64,000 nt of DNA from Ligula intestinalis. Its lineage: Eukaryota; Platyhelminthes; Cestoda; Diphyllobothriidea; Diphyllobothriidae. Each line of letters begins with the position of its first letter. The stretch's first letter is position 1. The position numbers and the translations under genes were made by a program. Location of the stretch: positions 37,381,670 to 37,445,669 of the forward strand of contig JAYGXS010000003.1 of assembly GCA_036362985.1 (NCBI GenBank), written 5' to 3'. Of this stretch, positions 31,293 to 41,759 are shown in pieces. Below the pieces are notes generated by a model. The model did no database searches. It saw nothing but the letters and a program-made list of their open reading frames with translations, and was not told where the DNA came from.

Positions 31293-32682
31293 TAGTCAAG
31301 TCCTGCTTCAGTATTGATAGTTCAGAAGTATGACTTGCATTCTATGTTTTCCAATTTACTAAAATAGTTGGGGAACATGAGGCTATCAGCTGAGGTGAGG
31401 TTTTTTTGAACAAGCTTCAATTTTTTTTTCTGCTACGATTCCTGCTTTTTTTCTGCTAGGTCTTTATACCGCTAGGTACTGGTAGCGGCAGTGTTATTTC
31501 TATTTGACTGACACTAGGAATGATGGATACAGCACGGTGAGAGTACACTACAATTTGTACTTTAGAGGACAACAGTACGAAGATACAGTATCAGGTAAGT
31601 AGAGTAGGTTGGTCTAGGGCTTTGCAACAGGAATAGGGCAGTAGCAGTTATGCTGGTAGTATTAACGATAGTGGTGATGCTCATCCATTTGGGCTTTCCA
31701 TGGTTTTCGCCTACTCAACTCTATCCATCAGTCTGTGGTTAACGAGAAGTTATTGAGTATTATCGCGGGTTCTGACATGCATTTATGTCGTATTTTGCTA
31801 CTTGCCGTTCTCAGGCTACCTTTTGGAATTAGTGCAGCATCTTACCCTAACTTGAGGTTTGGGGGACATCTCCGTCTAATAGGAAGGCAATCTGGTCCCT
31901 AATCAACTATCATTGCTAGATCCTTTAACTGTGTCAGGGGCAGATTAGTAAGCAGAGCAGATCTTTTGTTGGAATGTGTTTGACCTCGAGAGAGCTAGAT
32001 GTGCCTATCCTCTGTTCAATAGGGCGCATATTACTCTATTACTTTGTTTAGCTATGTGGGAAGTTATTTTCTATACTGTATCAATAACTGGGTGAAGAAA
32101 ACAAGCATTCAAAATTTGCAATAAGCATATCAGGTGCGATTATGAGCTTACCATCGGCCCCCTTTCTGTCCGAGAAGACTGTATAAGACCTTCGGATATT
32201 TTTCTGTCAGCGATTTTGGCGAGTACGTCCTTCCTCCAGTGCGGGGAGGCGCGTATCATCAGATGTATGCAGATTTTCCATTTGATGCGGCTATCACGCG
32301 TGGGGGGATATCCGGTTGCGGTTATTTCCGATCGACCGACCGATATGATTGGTTTGTGAGCGGCCAATGGCTATCCATTTTGCTAGTGAGCCTGTGTCCG
32401 GTTTGACGCCTAGACTCCTTCGTCCGATCGTAGATGCCAAGCCTCTTTAGTATACTGTTTGTCTAGGTAGGCAAGTTATTTGCTCACAGAATTCGTGCAC
32501 TAAGTATGAGATCGCAACCCCTCATCACGATTCCTGTCTTCGTCCCTTTCCAGCGCCAGCTTACTGGCTGCTCTCACACACCGCTCATCGTAGATCTGGA
32601 AATCAGCTTTCGCGCATCCGAAATTTTACCTAGACTGATTTGCAAGACACCCGGGCGACCGTTCACTTCCGGTAGTTAGGGT
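31293..32682. other. Spacer between the L repeats
   Basis: Rich in GTACTG-like words in its first 400 bp. The minus-strand ORF 32367-32140 (75 aa) has no recognised domain. No RT, protease, integrase or transposase motif was seen. Confidence 0.5.
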
Positions 32683-33434
32683 GGGAGGGTAAGTAAATGT
32701 CCGACCATCGGTTCCGATGATATCAACCAAGTGCACCAAACGGTTAGTACAGGAGGTGACGGCCTCAGGGTTTAGTTTAAAGTGATAGAGGACGTAGTTA
32801 GCGGCTCCGCACTCTTCAGCTTCTCCCATGAGTCTCGAAGACTAGACGGGATCCGGCACGGCTGCTGTATCAAGTGCAAGCCAATACAATACAATCGCCT
32901 AACTTAGCCTTAAGTGACAGTAGCCTTTTGCGTTGGTACTACTGTACTATCTGTCCTCACTCACCCATAGTAGGTGTCTGACCAGACTTAGGTAAACCTT
33001 TCTTCTAATACTACTTACTAGGGTTTGACTTTGTGATAGTACTTTTTAGTATTGATACTGACTGTTGTGCAAGTCAGAAGTGACGCTGATTAAGGTTTGC
33101 ACTGGGTTCATGTCTACTAGTACTGATGCTGGCACTGACACCGCCTTCTATTAGAGGTGACGTTGGTTTAGCCAACGCTAGGGCTTATATCCCCTTCGTC
33201 TCAACAGGGAGTGTTTATCTGGGTTTAACTATTTCGCGTAAGTGAATGCTTTGAGTCATCAGCATGACTGCGTTTATCATGGTATCGTCACTTTCATCTC
33301 TATCCATGGTACTGTGCGCACTAAGAAGATGCCGATATAGTTACTTGTCTATGCTAGAAGTGCTAATTCAGTAAGGCCAGTACTTAGTATGCTATTAGTA
33401 CTGCCTGTGTATGCTTTTTAAGGAGTCACACCCA
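32683..33434. repeat. Long direct repeat L, copy 2
   Basis: Counterpart of 30537-31292. After the shared end (GGAGTCACACCCAGT) the sequence runs to TTTAATAAAAGTCTTGCC, which contains a consensus polyadenylation hexamer at about 33489 on the plus strand. Confidence 0.85.
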
Positions 33435-34238
33435 GTACGCACTCCCAATCTGTGGGATGCAATAGTGATTAGCATTTATCTGTATATTTAATAAAAGTCT
33501 TGCCTGCCTCTGTGTGGACCTATATTATCATTGGTGGATGGCAGTTATTTGTAAGTCGATCGCGGAGCTTGGGCACACACACGCGCGCATGCGCGCCTGT
33601 CCGTATTTCAGTCACACGCGACGCGCCCCTGCCTTTCGCGGGCCAGTCTGTACGTCGATCACACAGGGAACAGTGCTGGTGTCACTGTGTCTGTGGTTGT
33701 CCCCTGTATCGTTGGCAGGCCGCTGTTTCATAGTCGCGATTGACACCCGACGTGACCGGCGGATTTTAATACGCCACGGGGGATAAGCGGAGGGTGGGAA
33801 GGGGTCATCGCGTCCAGGCCATCCCGGCCGCTTTAAACGTCACCCCCCCACCCGCCAATGTAGCGAGGGCTATAACGGTGTTTGCACAGCTGCTTCAAAC
33901 TCGCTGAGCCTAAACCAAGTATCCAAAGGCTACCGACTCAAGACGTCGACACCTTGCGTCCTCACAACTCCCACAGGAAGGTATGCCTCCGCCCAGGGGT
34001 GCCAAAAGACACCTACCAAATAACGCACAAGCCAGACAGCCCTCTGACTCGATCCACCCATACCCGACTGCGGCGTCTCGCCGCATGACTGCCATCATCT
34101 CTTCGCCTGCAGTTTCCGGCCAGGCACCCAACTTACTCCCGTGGACCTTTGGCTCAAGCCGGCTGAGTCGCGGCTTTTTTAATCTCCCAACCAGATTCAG
34201 TTTGAGCTCCGGCGGGAACCCTTGATCCAACAAGGGCT
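33435..34238. other. GC-richer unassigned segment
   Basis: It contains alternating purine-pyrimidine CACACACACGCGCGCATGCGCGC (33573-33596) and overlapping ORFs on both strands (33910-34233 minus; 33983-34225 plus), without recognised domains. It ends in a CCAA array, so it may be the 3' end of an unidentified retroelement. Confidence 0.35.
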
Positions 34239-34256
34239 ACCAACCAACCAACCAAC
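34239..34256. repeat. (CCAA)n microsatellite
   Basis: ACCAACCAACCAACCAAC, four units. It could be a tetranucleotide tail of the preceding GC-rich segment. Confidence 0.85.
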
Positions 34257-34481
34257 AGCCCTCGAAGAAGAGAGCTAGGTAGGTTAAGATATTCGAACCG
34301 TCGGCAAAACGAAGTACCCAAACGTAGAAGTGCATGTCTGGCTATGCAAGCATCACAGAGAGCGGATCAACGCCCAACCGATGCTGGAAACTCCAGTTTG
34401 CAACCAATTCACATACGGTTTGGTGACTCTAGCCCGTTGGTTGCTTCCATAAATGCTCAAGTGTGGAACAAAGCCTAACTC

Positions 34482-35358
34482 AATTACAACCCAAGTCTTG
34501 GTTATGTGGAAGATGCAAATTTTTCTATTGGGAAGATGGTAGAAGTTTGCGGATATTTTCAGGCGAAAAAATAGACTGGTGAGACAATCGGCATGTGCTG
34601 TTCCAACGGCGAAGTTCTACTAAATAACTTACCTCCACCACCAGAAATGCTCCAAACATTGCTTGCTGGTAATACCGACGACTCGAAAAATGTTCTTTCG
34701 AATATAAGGAAATACAACGGGGTTTTTCAAATGACATCCTTTGGTGCCAACGTTGTTCGTGAGGTTGAATTTATGCCTACCTTTAAGGTGGAAGGCTGTT
34801 TGCCACCGGATTGGATTGTTACTACCTCCTCATGATGGCAAGCCAAAGTTTCTACAAATATACTTCGTAGAAGACATCAACCTAAATGCTCAAAGCCGAT
34901 CCCCAGTGTACCCAGGCTTAAAGCATCGCATAATACTGTCCCTTCAAGACATGCTACACCAGCGCAACAGCTACGTTAACAGTTTTAAGTCCGCCCTGGA
35001 GGTGCATGCTTCCCTTGGTTTCGCCGTTGTCATAGATGCCGATAAATGCCCTCACGGAGAACAGCAACGGAGATTTAATGCTCCCACGTTAAACGAGGTG
35101 GCCGTCATCATGTCAGATACGCAGCATAGCAACAGGGATATTGTCTTGAGGAGGAGAGACGATAGACTGCAAATGATTTATGAGATACACCGTTCATACG
35201 ATTTGCAGTCGCTACTTTCTGTACAATTACTCCTTCTGAGCATACACATACTATTAATCGAGTCAAAACAACCTCAGAAGTTCCGACCGAATCACCTTCT
35301 TCATAATCTTCTCACTCTCATACATGGTTTGCCTACACAAGGAGACAACAACATTTAA
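34482..35358 (+). pseudogene. Helitron protein, N-terminal domain only
   Basis: The first frame reads NYNPSLGYVEDANFSIGK, VCGYFQA, MCCSNGEVLL (34593) and NIRKYNGVFQMTSFGANVV. Around 34790 the frame shifts to CHRIGLLLPPHDGKPKFLQ, IYFVED, LQDMLHQRNSYVNSFKSAL, VIDADKCPHGEQQRRFNAPT, NEVAVIM, IVLRRRDDRLQMI and HRSYDLQ (to about 35205). This is the Helitron-like N-terminal domain in its usual order. In full-length proteins HRSYDxLQYPLLFP leads into the HUH nuclease; here it breaks off after YDLQ. There is one stop before MCCSNG and one frameshift. Full-length proteins are some 1400 aa; under 300 remain. It cannot move by itself. Confidence 0.85.
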
Positions 35359-35392
35359 GGAAGCTCAAGGCGAAGCCGAGCTTCCGCGCTAG
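35359..35392 (+). other. Helitron 3' terminal hairpin and CTAG end
   Basis: GGAAGCTC (35359-35366) pairs with GAGCTTCC (35378-35385). Inside it GGC and GCC close a GAA loop with an AA bulge, giving 11 base pairs. GCG and CTAG (35389-35392) follow. This is the termination signal of rolling-circle transposition. Confidence 0.85.
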
Positions 35393-37709
35393 TACAATAA
35401 TATAGCGTTTTTAGAGAAGTGAATAAAGTCAACTCTGGGCTCTTATCTCCACATGTCATTAATTTCCAACCCATAAAAATCCTACAAACATCGCTTTCAT
35501 ATGACAAAATGGTGGGAATAGAGGGTTTATGGGGTGCACCACTTAACCTACTGTTGCTGGAATTTAATCTGTATGCAACACCTCAGTTAGTAGTCTGTAC
35601 TTCTTATTGTTTTGCGATTTAGAAAGTGCCCCTATGGGAATTCATCTACGAGTAAAAAAATGCATTTTCACAGCCTAGATAAAAGTGGCACACACTGCAG
35701 GGTGACAAATGTTAGCGGTCAACAGTACCGGGGGGCTTTGAAATCCAGATTTTTTAGTGTGTAAGAACAGATAACAAGCCTGACCAAATTTGGTCACCTA
35801 ACATTTGAACTATGGTTAAAAAGAGAGCAAAAACCTAAGAAACGAAGTGGAAAACAGTCCGAGGGAGAGAGCTTAGGCGACCTGCATTCTGCCTACGGTG
35901 ACTCTTTGTGGGATAGACAACCACGAACTGTTGCTAGGTTTTTCACCCGAGATTGCGGCTTCCCAAAGTCGAGTGTACTCCCGTCCAGATAACAAATAAT
36001 AGCGAAATGGGGTTATCTATTCGGTGATAGCTTCTGCCAAGTGTTTCGTGTATCTAAACAACGGAAGGCTCAAGTAGGTCCTATCACGGCGATCCGAAAA
36101 ATCTTAAAATCAGTGGCTCCGTTCGCCCGACCTGTCTGCTTTCAGCACGGAGGTGGCTGCTCTATTAAAGAGTCTTCGTAACCAACGTGGTCCTGTTGCC
36201 TGTCCATGCCGTGTAAGTTATGATCCATACGAAAATTCGTCGCTGTAATTTCTTCTTGCTGGACATTATACAATTTAAGACCTGCGCTGATGGTTGGCAC
36301 CTCTCTGTTTGCATTCTAGGGGAGAAACGGCCAAAACAAAGGTAGGACAAGGATATATTGCTCACAGCGGACTGAAAAAAAACAGCCAGACAGAGAGAAA
36401 GAACACCGCTGGTCAATGTTATTTTGCGATGCCTTATTATGGGTCAGACAACCACAACTTCTGCCAAACTTCTTCTTTTTGCAATTTGCGGCTGCCCAAT
36501 GTCAACTGTGATCCCTCCAAAAGGTTACCGCATGGAAAAAACTGTAGTCAATTTGGTGATCTAGTTGATCCTGTTCTTTCGCACGCTCGATGTCGAATTG
36601 CCGCTCGTACGCTCGAAGCTAATCGATACTCCCGCTTTATTTGATTGGCTGCAGATGCCAGGGCATTCACACCGCAGTCAAGGCCTCACAACAAACAAAA
36701 CTTCACGGACACACCTGGCGTGCGGAAATAACTGGCAACTGGTTCGTGACACAGACTCCATACAGTTCATTTTCCCGCAGTAAGGGTGTTCCAGTTTATT
36801 CCATCTTCCCTGACTTCCGATTTGGGAAACCTTAGGTTTTCGACATCAACAACTTCCGACACATCGTCGACTTGTTAAAAATTAGACAGTTTACGAACTG
36901 CGCTGATAAGTTGCACAGTTCGCGATTCAAATTAAAATATTTCACCCAAGGTTAATGAAATGCAGCAGTTCTCCTGTTGAGAGAGAGAAGGTAGTTGGGG
37001 TTCGTAGCCGGTTGTCAATCCTTCGATATGCATGCTACTGTGGTCTGCTCTTCGTGTGATTGTCATCGCGTTGGCGTCGCAAAGTTCTCCCATCGCCATT
37101 TTGCTGTTACACACCTGCAAACATACGCCGACCGCTACTGTTTGCTCGATAGTACGTGCACGCAGTCTCGGGTGCTCATTTGTTTTTCGCGGTGATATCC
37201 ACATACAAGGTAGAGGTCCCTGCGAATCGCGTGTATACCCAGTCAGACTGTGTAATTAATTTGCTTGTCTCAGAGTCCTTTGTGTTTGCAGAGGAAGTTG
37301 CCATCCAAAGTGTCATTCCTAACTCTTTGATTACCACGCTTTGTGGCAAAAAATGAGGCATATATAGATTAGCAGAGACCCTTCGTTGCAGTGGACTTCA
37401 AGTTTTAAATTTGCGAAAATTCCCATTGAAAATTGCAGGCTATAAATTGGTGGACAGAGGTTTGTTTTCGATTTAGTCTCGTCAGGGATGGATATTTACA
37501 TGGTAATTAACTGAATAAACTCTCAGGGTCCAGCTTAACCACGTGTGCACGCAGCCCTGGCGAGTTGTTCCCACGCGGGCTGATAGAAGGAACAGCGCGG
37601 TTGTCAGGGCAGCTGGGGGCAGAGGTAATCGGGGCCAAACATCTGATCAGCCTAAGGGGGAAGTGGTAGCCGAGAGAGGTGATAAGTTGTAGGCTGTTGG
37701 ATTAGCGAC
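35393..37709. other. No recognised feature
   Basis: A block near 35913 (AGACAACCACGAACTGTTGC ... GCGGCTTCCCAAAGTC) resembles one near 36448 (AGACAACCACAAC ... GCGGCTGCCCAATGTC), perhaps an old 80-bp repeat. ORFs up to 116 aa have no recognised domain. Confidence 0.35.
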
Positions 37710-38870
37710 TCTCGGCCGTTACGAAATTCTTTTGGGCAAACTAGAAGCCGCGCAACTTCATCACCAGATAAATAGTCTGACATACTATAGGCGCTACGTG
37801 GATGATATATTAGTAGCTGCATCGGAATAAACTATTATTTTAGCTCTAATGCATACTGTAACTCAGGTGCACCCGTCTATTGAGTTTACACCAGAAGAAG
37901 AACAGTCCGGATCGATACCATTTCTTGGCATAATAATTAGTAAAGGGACTGACTGGAGTATTCAACGCAAGGTTTATCGTAAGAAGACGTGGTCCGGGCA
38001 ATGCACGTATTTGCTTGGATAAGTGAAGTAAGTTGCATTCCGAGATGATATGTTGAAAAGAAAGCAGATCTTCGGAAAATCGAGTTGTACTCGAGTACAA
38101 CTTAGTTTTTCCGAAGATCTGCTTTCTTTTCAGCATATTTGCTTGTTTCGTACCGTTAAACTTTAAACGAAATCTAATATGACCTTTGCCGCAAAAGGCG
38201 ATAAGGATCTGCTAGTGATAATATTAAAGAGAAGTTTAAGGTTTTTGAGGACGTTTTCGACAAAATGAGTATCTCAGTAACTTTATCGCGAAGGACTTGG
38301 CTGAAAGATGGCCAAAACCCTCGCTATTAACAGCAGAGAAGAAGAAAATATTCATCCAGGTCCAATTTCAAGGACACGGATCAAGCGAACTTCTAAGGAG
38401 GCGCGTGAGTCAAGCTGTAGCAACCACCTTTCCATTAGCCAACGCCCGTGTACTGTTCTCGATTACTCCTATCCTATGCGGAGAGATCAAGGACAAACTG
38501 CCAGCCCAGACCACCTCGATGTGCATCTATCTATTCGCTTGCTCGTGTGGGGCATAATATCTTGGTCGCATGAGCCAGCGTTTTTCCAAGAGAGTAGGAG
38601 AACACATTATAGCTTGGTTAACGAAGGGCCAACTAAAGGGTAAAAACAGTTCCATTCTAGCTACCTGGTAGTCTCAGACCATCACGCGGATGCCAGCGAG
38701 GCCTTCCGAGTGGTCTACAGGGCGCCCAAGCCTTGGACAATGTCTGTTGGCTACGACAGAAGTGGCTGCCATCAAGATACACCGACCTGTCCAGTGTGCC
38801 CAAAAGAATTTCGTAACGGTGACGCAGTTATCATGGCCAAAAGTCACTAGTCCAACAGTCCGCAGATTTG
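37710..38870 (+). pseudogene. PLE-beta copy 1: RT palm and endonuclease region, interrupted
   Basis: In order: NEILLGKLEAAQ-like leader, YYRRYVDDILVAASE (about 37788, catalytic YVDD intact), a stop, HPSIEFTPEEEQSGSIPFLG, VYRKKTWSGQC, then a 118-bp palindromic insertion, then FACFVPLNFKRNLI. After more frameshifts come LLRRRVSQAVATTF, MCIYLFACSCGA, YLGRMSQRFSKRVGEH and, near 38745, LLATTEVAAIKIHRP ... LSWP. This matches PLE proteins from motif C to the C-terminal nuclease region (C...C, Y.G.., R...H). The part before motif B is missing, so it is 5'-truncated. The copies at 41.8 and 62.4 kb are close relatives (CIYSFTRSCGAG; LATAEAVEILL). Confidence 0.8.
38018..38135. mobile_element. Palindromic (foldback) insertion with 10-bp TSD
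   Basis: TATTTGCTTG at 38008-38017 is repeated exactly at 38136-38145. Between them lie 118 bp, of which 38049-38137 is a near-perfect palindrome centred on GTACTCGAGTAC at 38092/38093 (arms GAAAAGAAAGCAGATCTTCGGAAAA). The first 31 bp are unpaired and match the single-armed relative at 30343-30416. Removing the insertion and one TSD reconnects PLE codons (YRKKTWSGQCTYL with FVPLNFKRNLI), apart from a one-base frame change, which proves the insertion is younger than the PLE. Confidence 0.9.
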
Positions 38871-41759
38871 TGACTACGATTACCCCCTCACCCCCCCTGA
38901 CAATCGCGCTATCTTTTCGGCCAACACGCATATTTTATTCATTTAATTACGATATAAATGTACGGGCCCGAAAAGAATTTATCGAAACCATACGTATGCT
39001 CAACAATTCATCTTTTGGGACTTCAAGTTGCAGAAAACCAGCTAGTCTCGTGCTTTGTCACCAAGGCTGTTTATTACGTAAAAGGTGGATAAGCATAAGC
39101 TGTTGCTTCGCGAGCACTGGCTATTTTGTGAGCATACACATACAGCAGCTGTGTAGAATGATTACTTCATCGTCCACGAGCTAGTTCGTGTATTGGAGGA
39201 GCGTGCTATTTATTTCCGTTCCTGCAGGTAAGCGTTGTTGACCAACGGGCTAACCCAGATAGAGTGGCAAGTTGGGTTTCTTACATACGATCGTCCCTGT
39301 CCTTATGTTATTCCCAAGGGGACCCACCAAAATTGTTTTTTTCTCTGTACACTTTAGCAATCTCGTTGTCCACAGTATGTTTTGACAGTCGTTTCGGATA
39401 ATTAAGCAGCGCTGGGGCGCATTGATTATCTCCTCGCTGGGAGAGATGTTGTAATGGTAGCCAAGGCCGAGATGTCACCGCGCAAGTTCGTCTCGTGTGA
39501 GCCCCCAAGGAAGAACACGAAAAGAAGGGGGCGAAAGTAGAAGATTTGAGTGTAAAAGATACAACATATTTAGGACAACAAACGCGTGTAACACGATATC
39601 CATCGAGCCAATCAGCTTCTCTCCTGGCGTGGGCGCTGACAAGATTGGCTGGTGACTCAGTGACTGACTGCAGCTTGAATGTTAAACTGTCGGTTGATTG
39701 ACAGCCACTATGCGTTCGCTCGCATGTAGGCCGATCGATACCCTGCTGTGAGCGTGGATGCTTGCTGCCTGTATGCTAGCCGTGAGGTCCCTCCTGACAA
39801 GAGGGCGGTCAAGATTTGGTCCAAAGTTCCGAAAAAATACATTCATTTGGTAGACTGTCTGTCGTGCTTGGACGAAAAAAAAAGTAAAACAACTCCGTCC
39901 CCATCACCGTGCCTCCCACCCGTCCCCCCTCCCGCGGTTGACCTAATAGACAGTGTTAAATTTTCGACAATCCAGCAGCCAACGAGCCTGAAAGGTGGAC
40001 GTGACGGCTCTCAGCGCTGACTTATATCTTCAGAGCTCAAGGAATTCTGTTTCGAATAACCTTTTTTCTGAAGATCCGAATATCCGAAGACGAAGCGAAC
40101 GTACGTCAACATCGCCGAGCGGAATGGTGTGCGATTGCTGCCCCGCACCTCAGTAACAACCGACTCATGGTCAGAAGTCTGCCATTCTATGGGATCCAAT
40201 TCGTCCCCGTGGTCAGCGTGTCCCTTCCGCACCCACTCCGCAACCGTCCGACTACGTGAAGAAAACATTCAGAATTTGTCGGCTACGTAAAACGACGTTT
40301 CAGCAAAGTAAATCGAGGGGAAGTTAGGCCCAGGAGAGTACGAGCACCTACTGCGGACATCCGTGGAAATAAAAGGTGCGATTAAATTCTTCGTTGTCTA
40401 GTTTAAAAGACGAATGTCATGAAAAATTTTAAATTTTATTAGGCGTCTGATTGAAGGGGGGTGGAGAACTGGCATATATGGTCACTTTTAGCGCCAGAGA
40501 AGCAAAAGTCGTGTAATTCGCCCTCTAACAGAAGCAAGGTTGATTTTCTACAAATTGGATAAATTCCATCAGACCCAGAGAACTAGATTGACTATCCAGA
40601 ACGAATCCATTCAGCTCGATGACTAAATAGATGCTAATTAAAAGTTGTCCTCTTCCAAACCTGCCTTTGGTTTTTACTTGATTAAAAGTCAATAAAATAC
40701 AATAAGTATTAACTTGAGCCTTCCATTTATTTCGGCAAAAAAATCGCGTTTCGTTTACGATTGGTATTGGTATGAAAACGAAAATACCAAGGCACCAGGT
40801 ATAGAATAAAAGGCCAATTTTCAGACTTTTGTTCAGAGACAGTAAAAGATGATATTTTCAAATGCAAGCGTTATGGAATCAAAACATTAATTTTAAGAGG
40901 GTTGTTATGTTATTTTCCGCTCTACGTTAAGAATAGAAATATGGCATGGTAAAAAAGTCCAATATCAGGAAAACGATAACTGTCAGCATACTGTGTGCAC
41001 AAGTTTCATGTTCACGCTCGCTCTCGCCACCCTCGTTCTCGTTAAGTTTGAAGCCACACAAGATTTAATGAACTAGCCTGGGGCTTGTCCTTAAAGTAAG
41101 ATTAATTTGCAATGGCGTTTCCCTAATTAAATTAGTGCCATGTTTTTCTACCTTGGCGGATTTTTCTGAATTCTGGTGCAATTTAAAAAAACCTTCACCG
41201 CTTGACAGCAAGCGGTGATTCCTTCGTTATTTCGAGGTTTTAAGGTCCTATTACTGCAAACACTGAGACCTTTAGATGCCTTCGGAACAACACTTTATTC
41301 CCCATTAAGTTAGCTTTTTAAAAGTGATCTTTTTATTATAGACACGCTCTATCAAGTAACCACTGAATAACTCTAACCTCTTACAAGCATCTTTGGCTCA
41401 CCAAATTGGTCTGTGAAAATAAATTATATGGTTACACGTAACCAAAAACGTAAGTCGTTTGCTAACCGAGGTTGGGTGTGTTTAGTACTTATTTTTGTTT
41501 CAAATGCGGGCGACGATGCTTATCTTTTTGTCCTTTACTTTGTAGACTCTCACGAACTGGACATTTCGTCCCTACGGTAAAAAATGAAAGAAAGATTTTA
41601 TTTCAGATGGCCGTGACCTCCTCGCGTGTTGGCCGCACTGGACAGCCATGAAAACTGTTTCGAGAGTCAAGTGCTTTTGCGAATTAGCATAATCAGTCAC
41701 CAACCCTTTTACAATAGATAGTCACCTTTTAAAACTACAACAGATTTTGTAAACGCATC
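38871..41759. other. No recognised gene
   Basis: The ORF 39748-40020 (+, 90 aa) has VKIWSKVPKKYIHLVDCL, then a proline-rich end. It is the most protein-like ORF here but I cannot name it. From 40.4 kb on, the sequence is AT-rich and empty. Confidence 0.35.
41195..41218. repeat. Perfect 10-bp hairpin, 4-nt loop
   Basis: TCACCGCTTG, ACAG, CAAGCGGTGA. It is GC-rich within AT-rich surroundings. No neighbouring element is recognised. Confidence 0.85.

Larger units (their letters stand above)
34482..35392 (+). mobile_element. Helitron, internally deleted, 3' end intact
   Basis: It contains the N-terminal part of a Helitron Rep/helicase protein followed directly by a typical 3' end. Everything from the Rep HUH nuclease through the Pif1-type helicase is missing. 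The 3' end is a hairpin (35359-35385) followed after 3 nt by CTAG, with T as the next base, as Helitron insertions between A and T require. The 5' end (TC) could not be located; 34482 is where protein similarity starts. Confidence 0.85.

Noticed and set aside
35913..36530. Two similar 80-bp blocks (AGACAACCAC...GCGGCT.CCCAA.GTC)
   Set aside because: Similarity is low and needs gaps; not strong enough to call a repeat without alignment statistics.
37665..37718. CCGAGAG...CTCTCGG inverted repeat as an snRNA or attachment site
   Set aside because: Only 7 bp pair over a 40-nt loop; expected by chance in 64 kb.
39748..40020. 90-aa ORF (VPKKYIHLVDCL, proline-rich end) as an exon
   Set aside because: Protein-like in its first half, but there are no partner exons, no homology I recognise and no consensus donor that I could tie to it.
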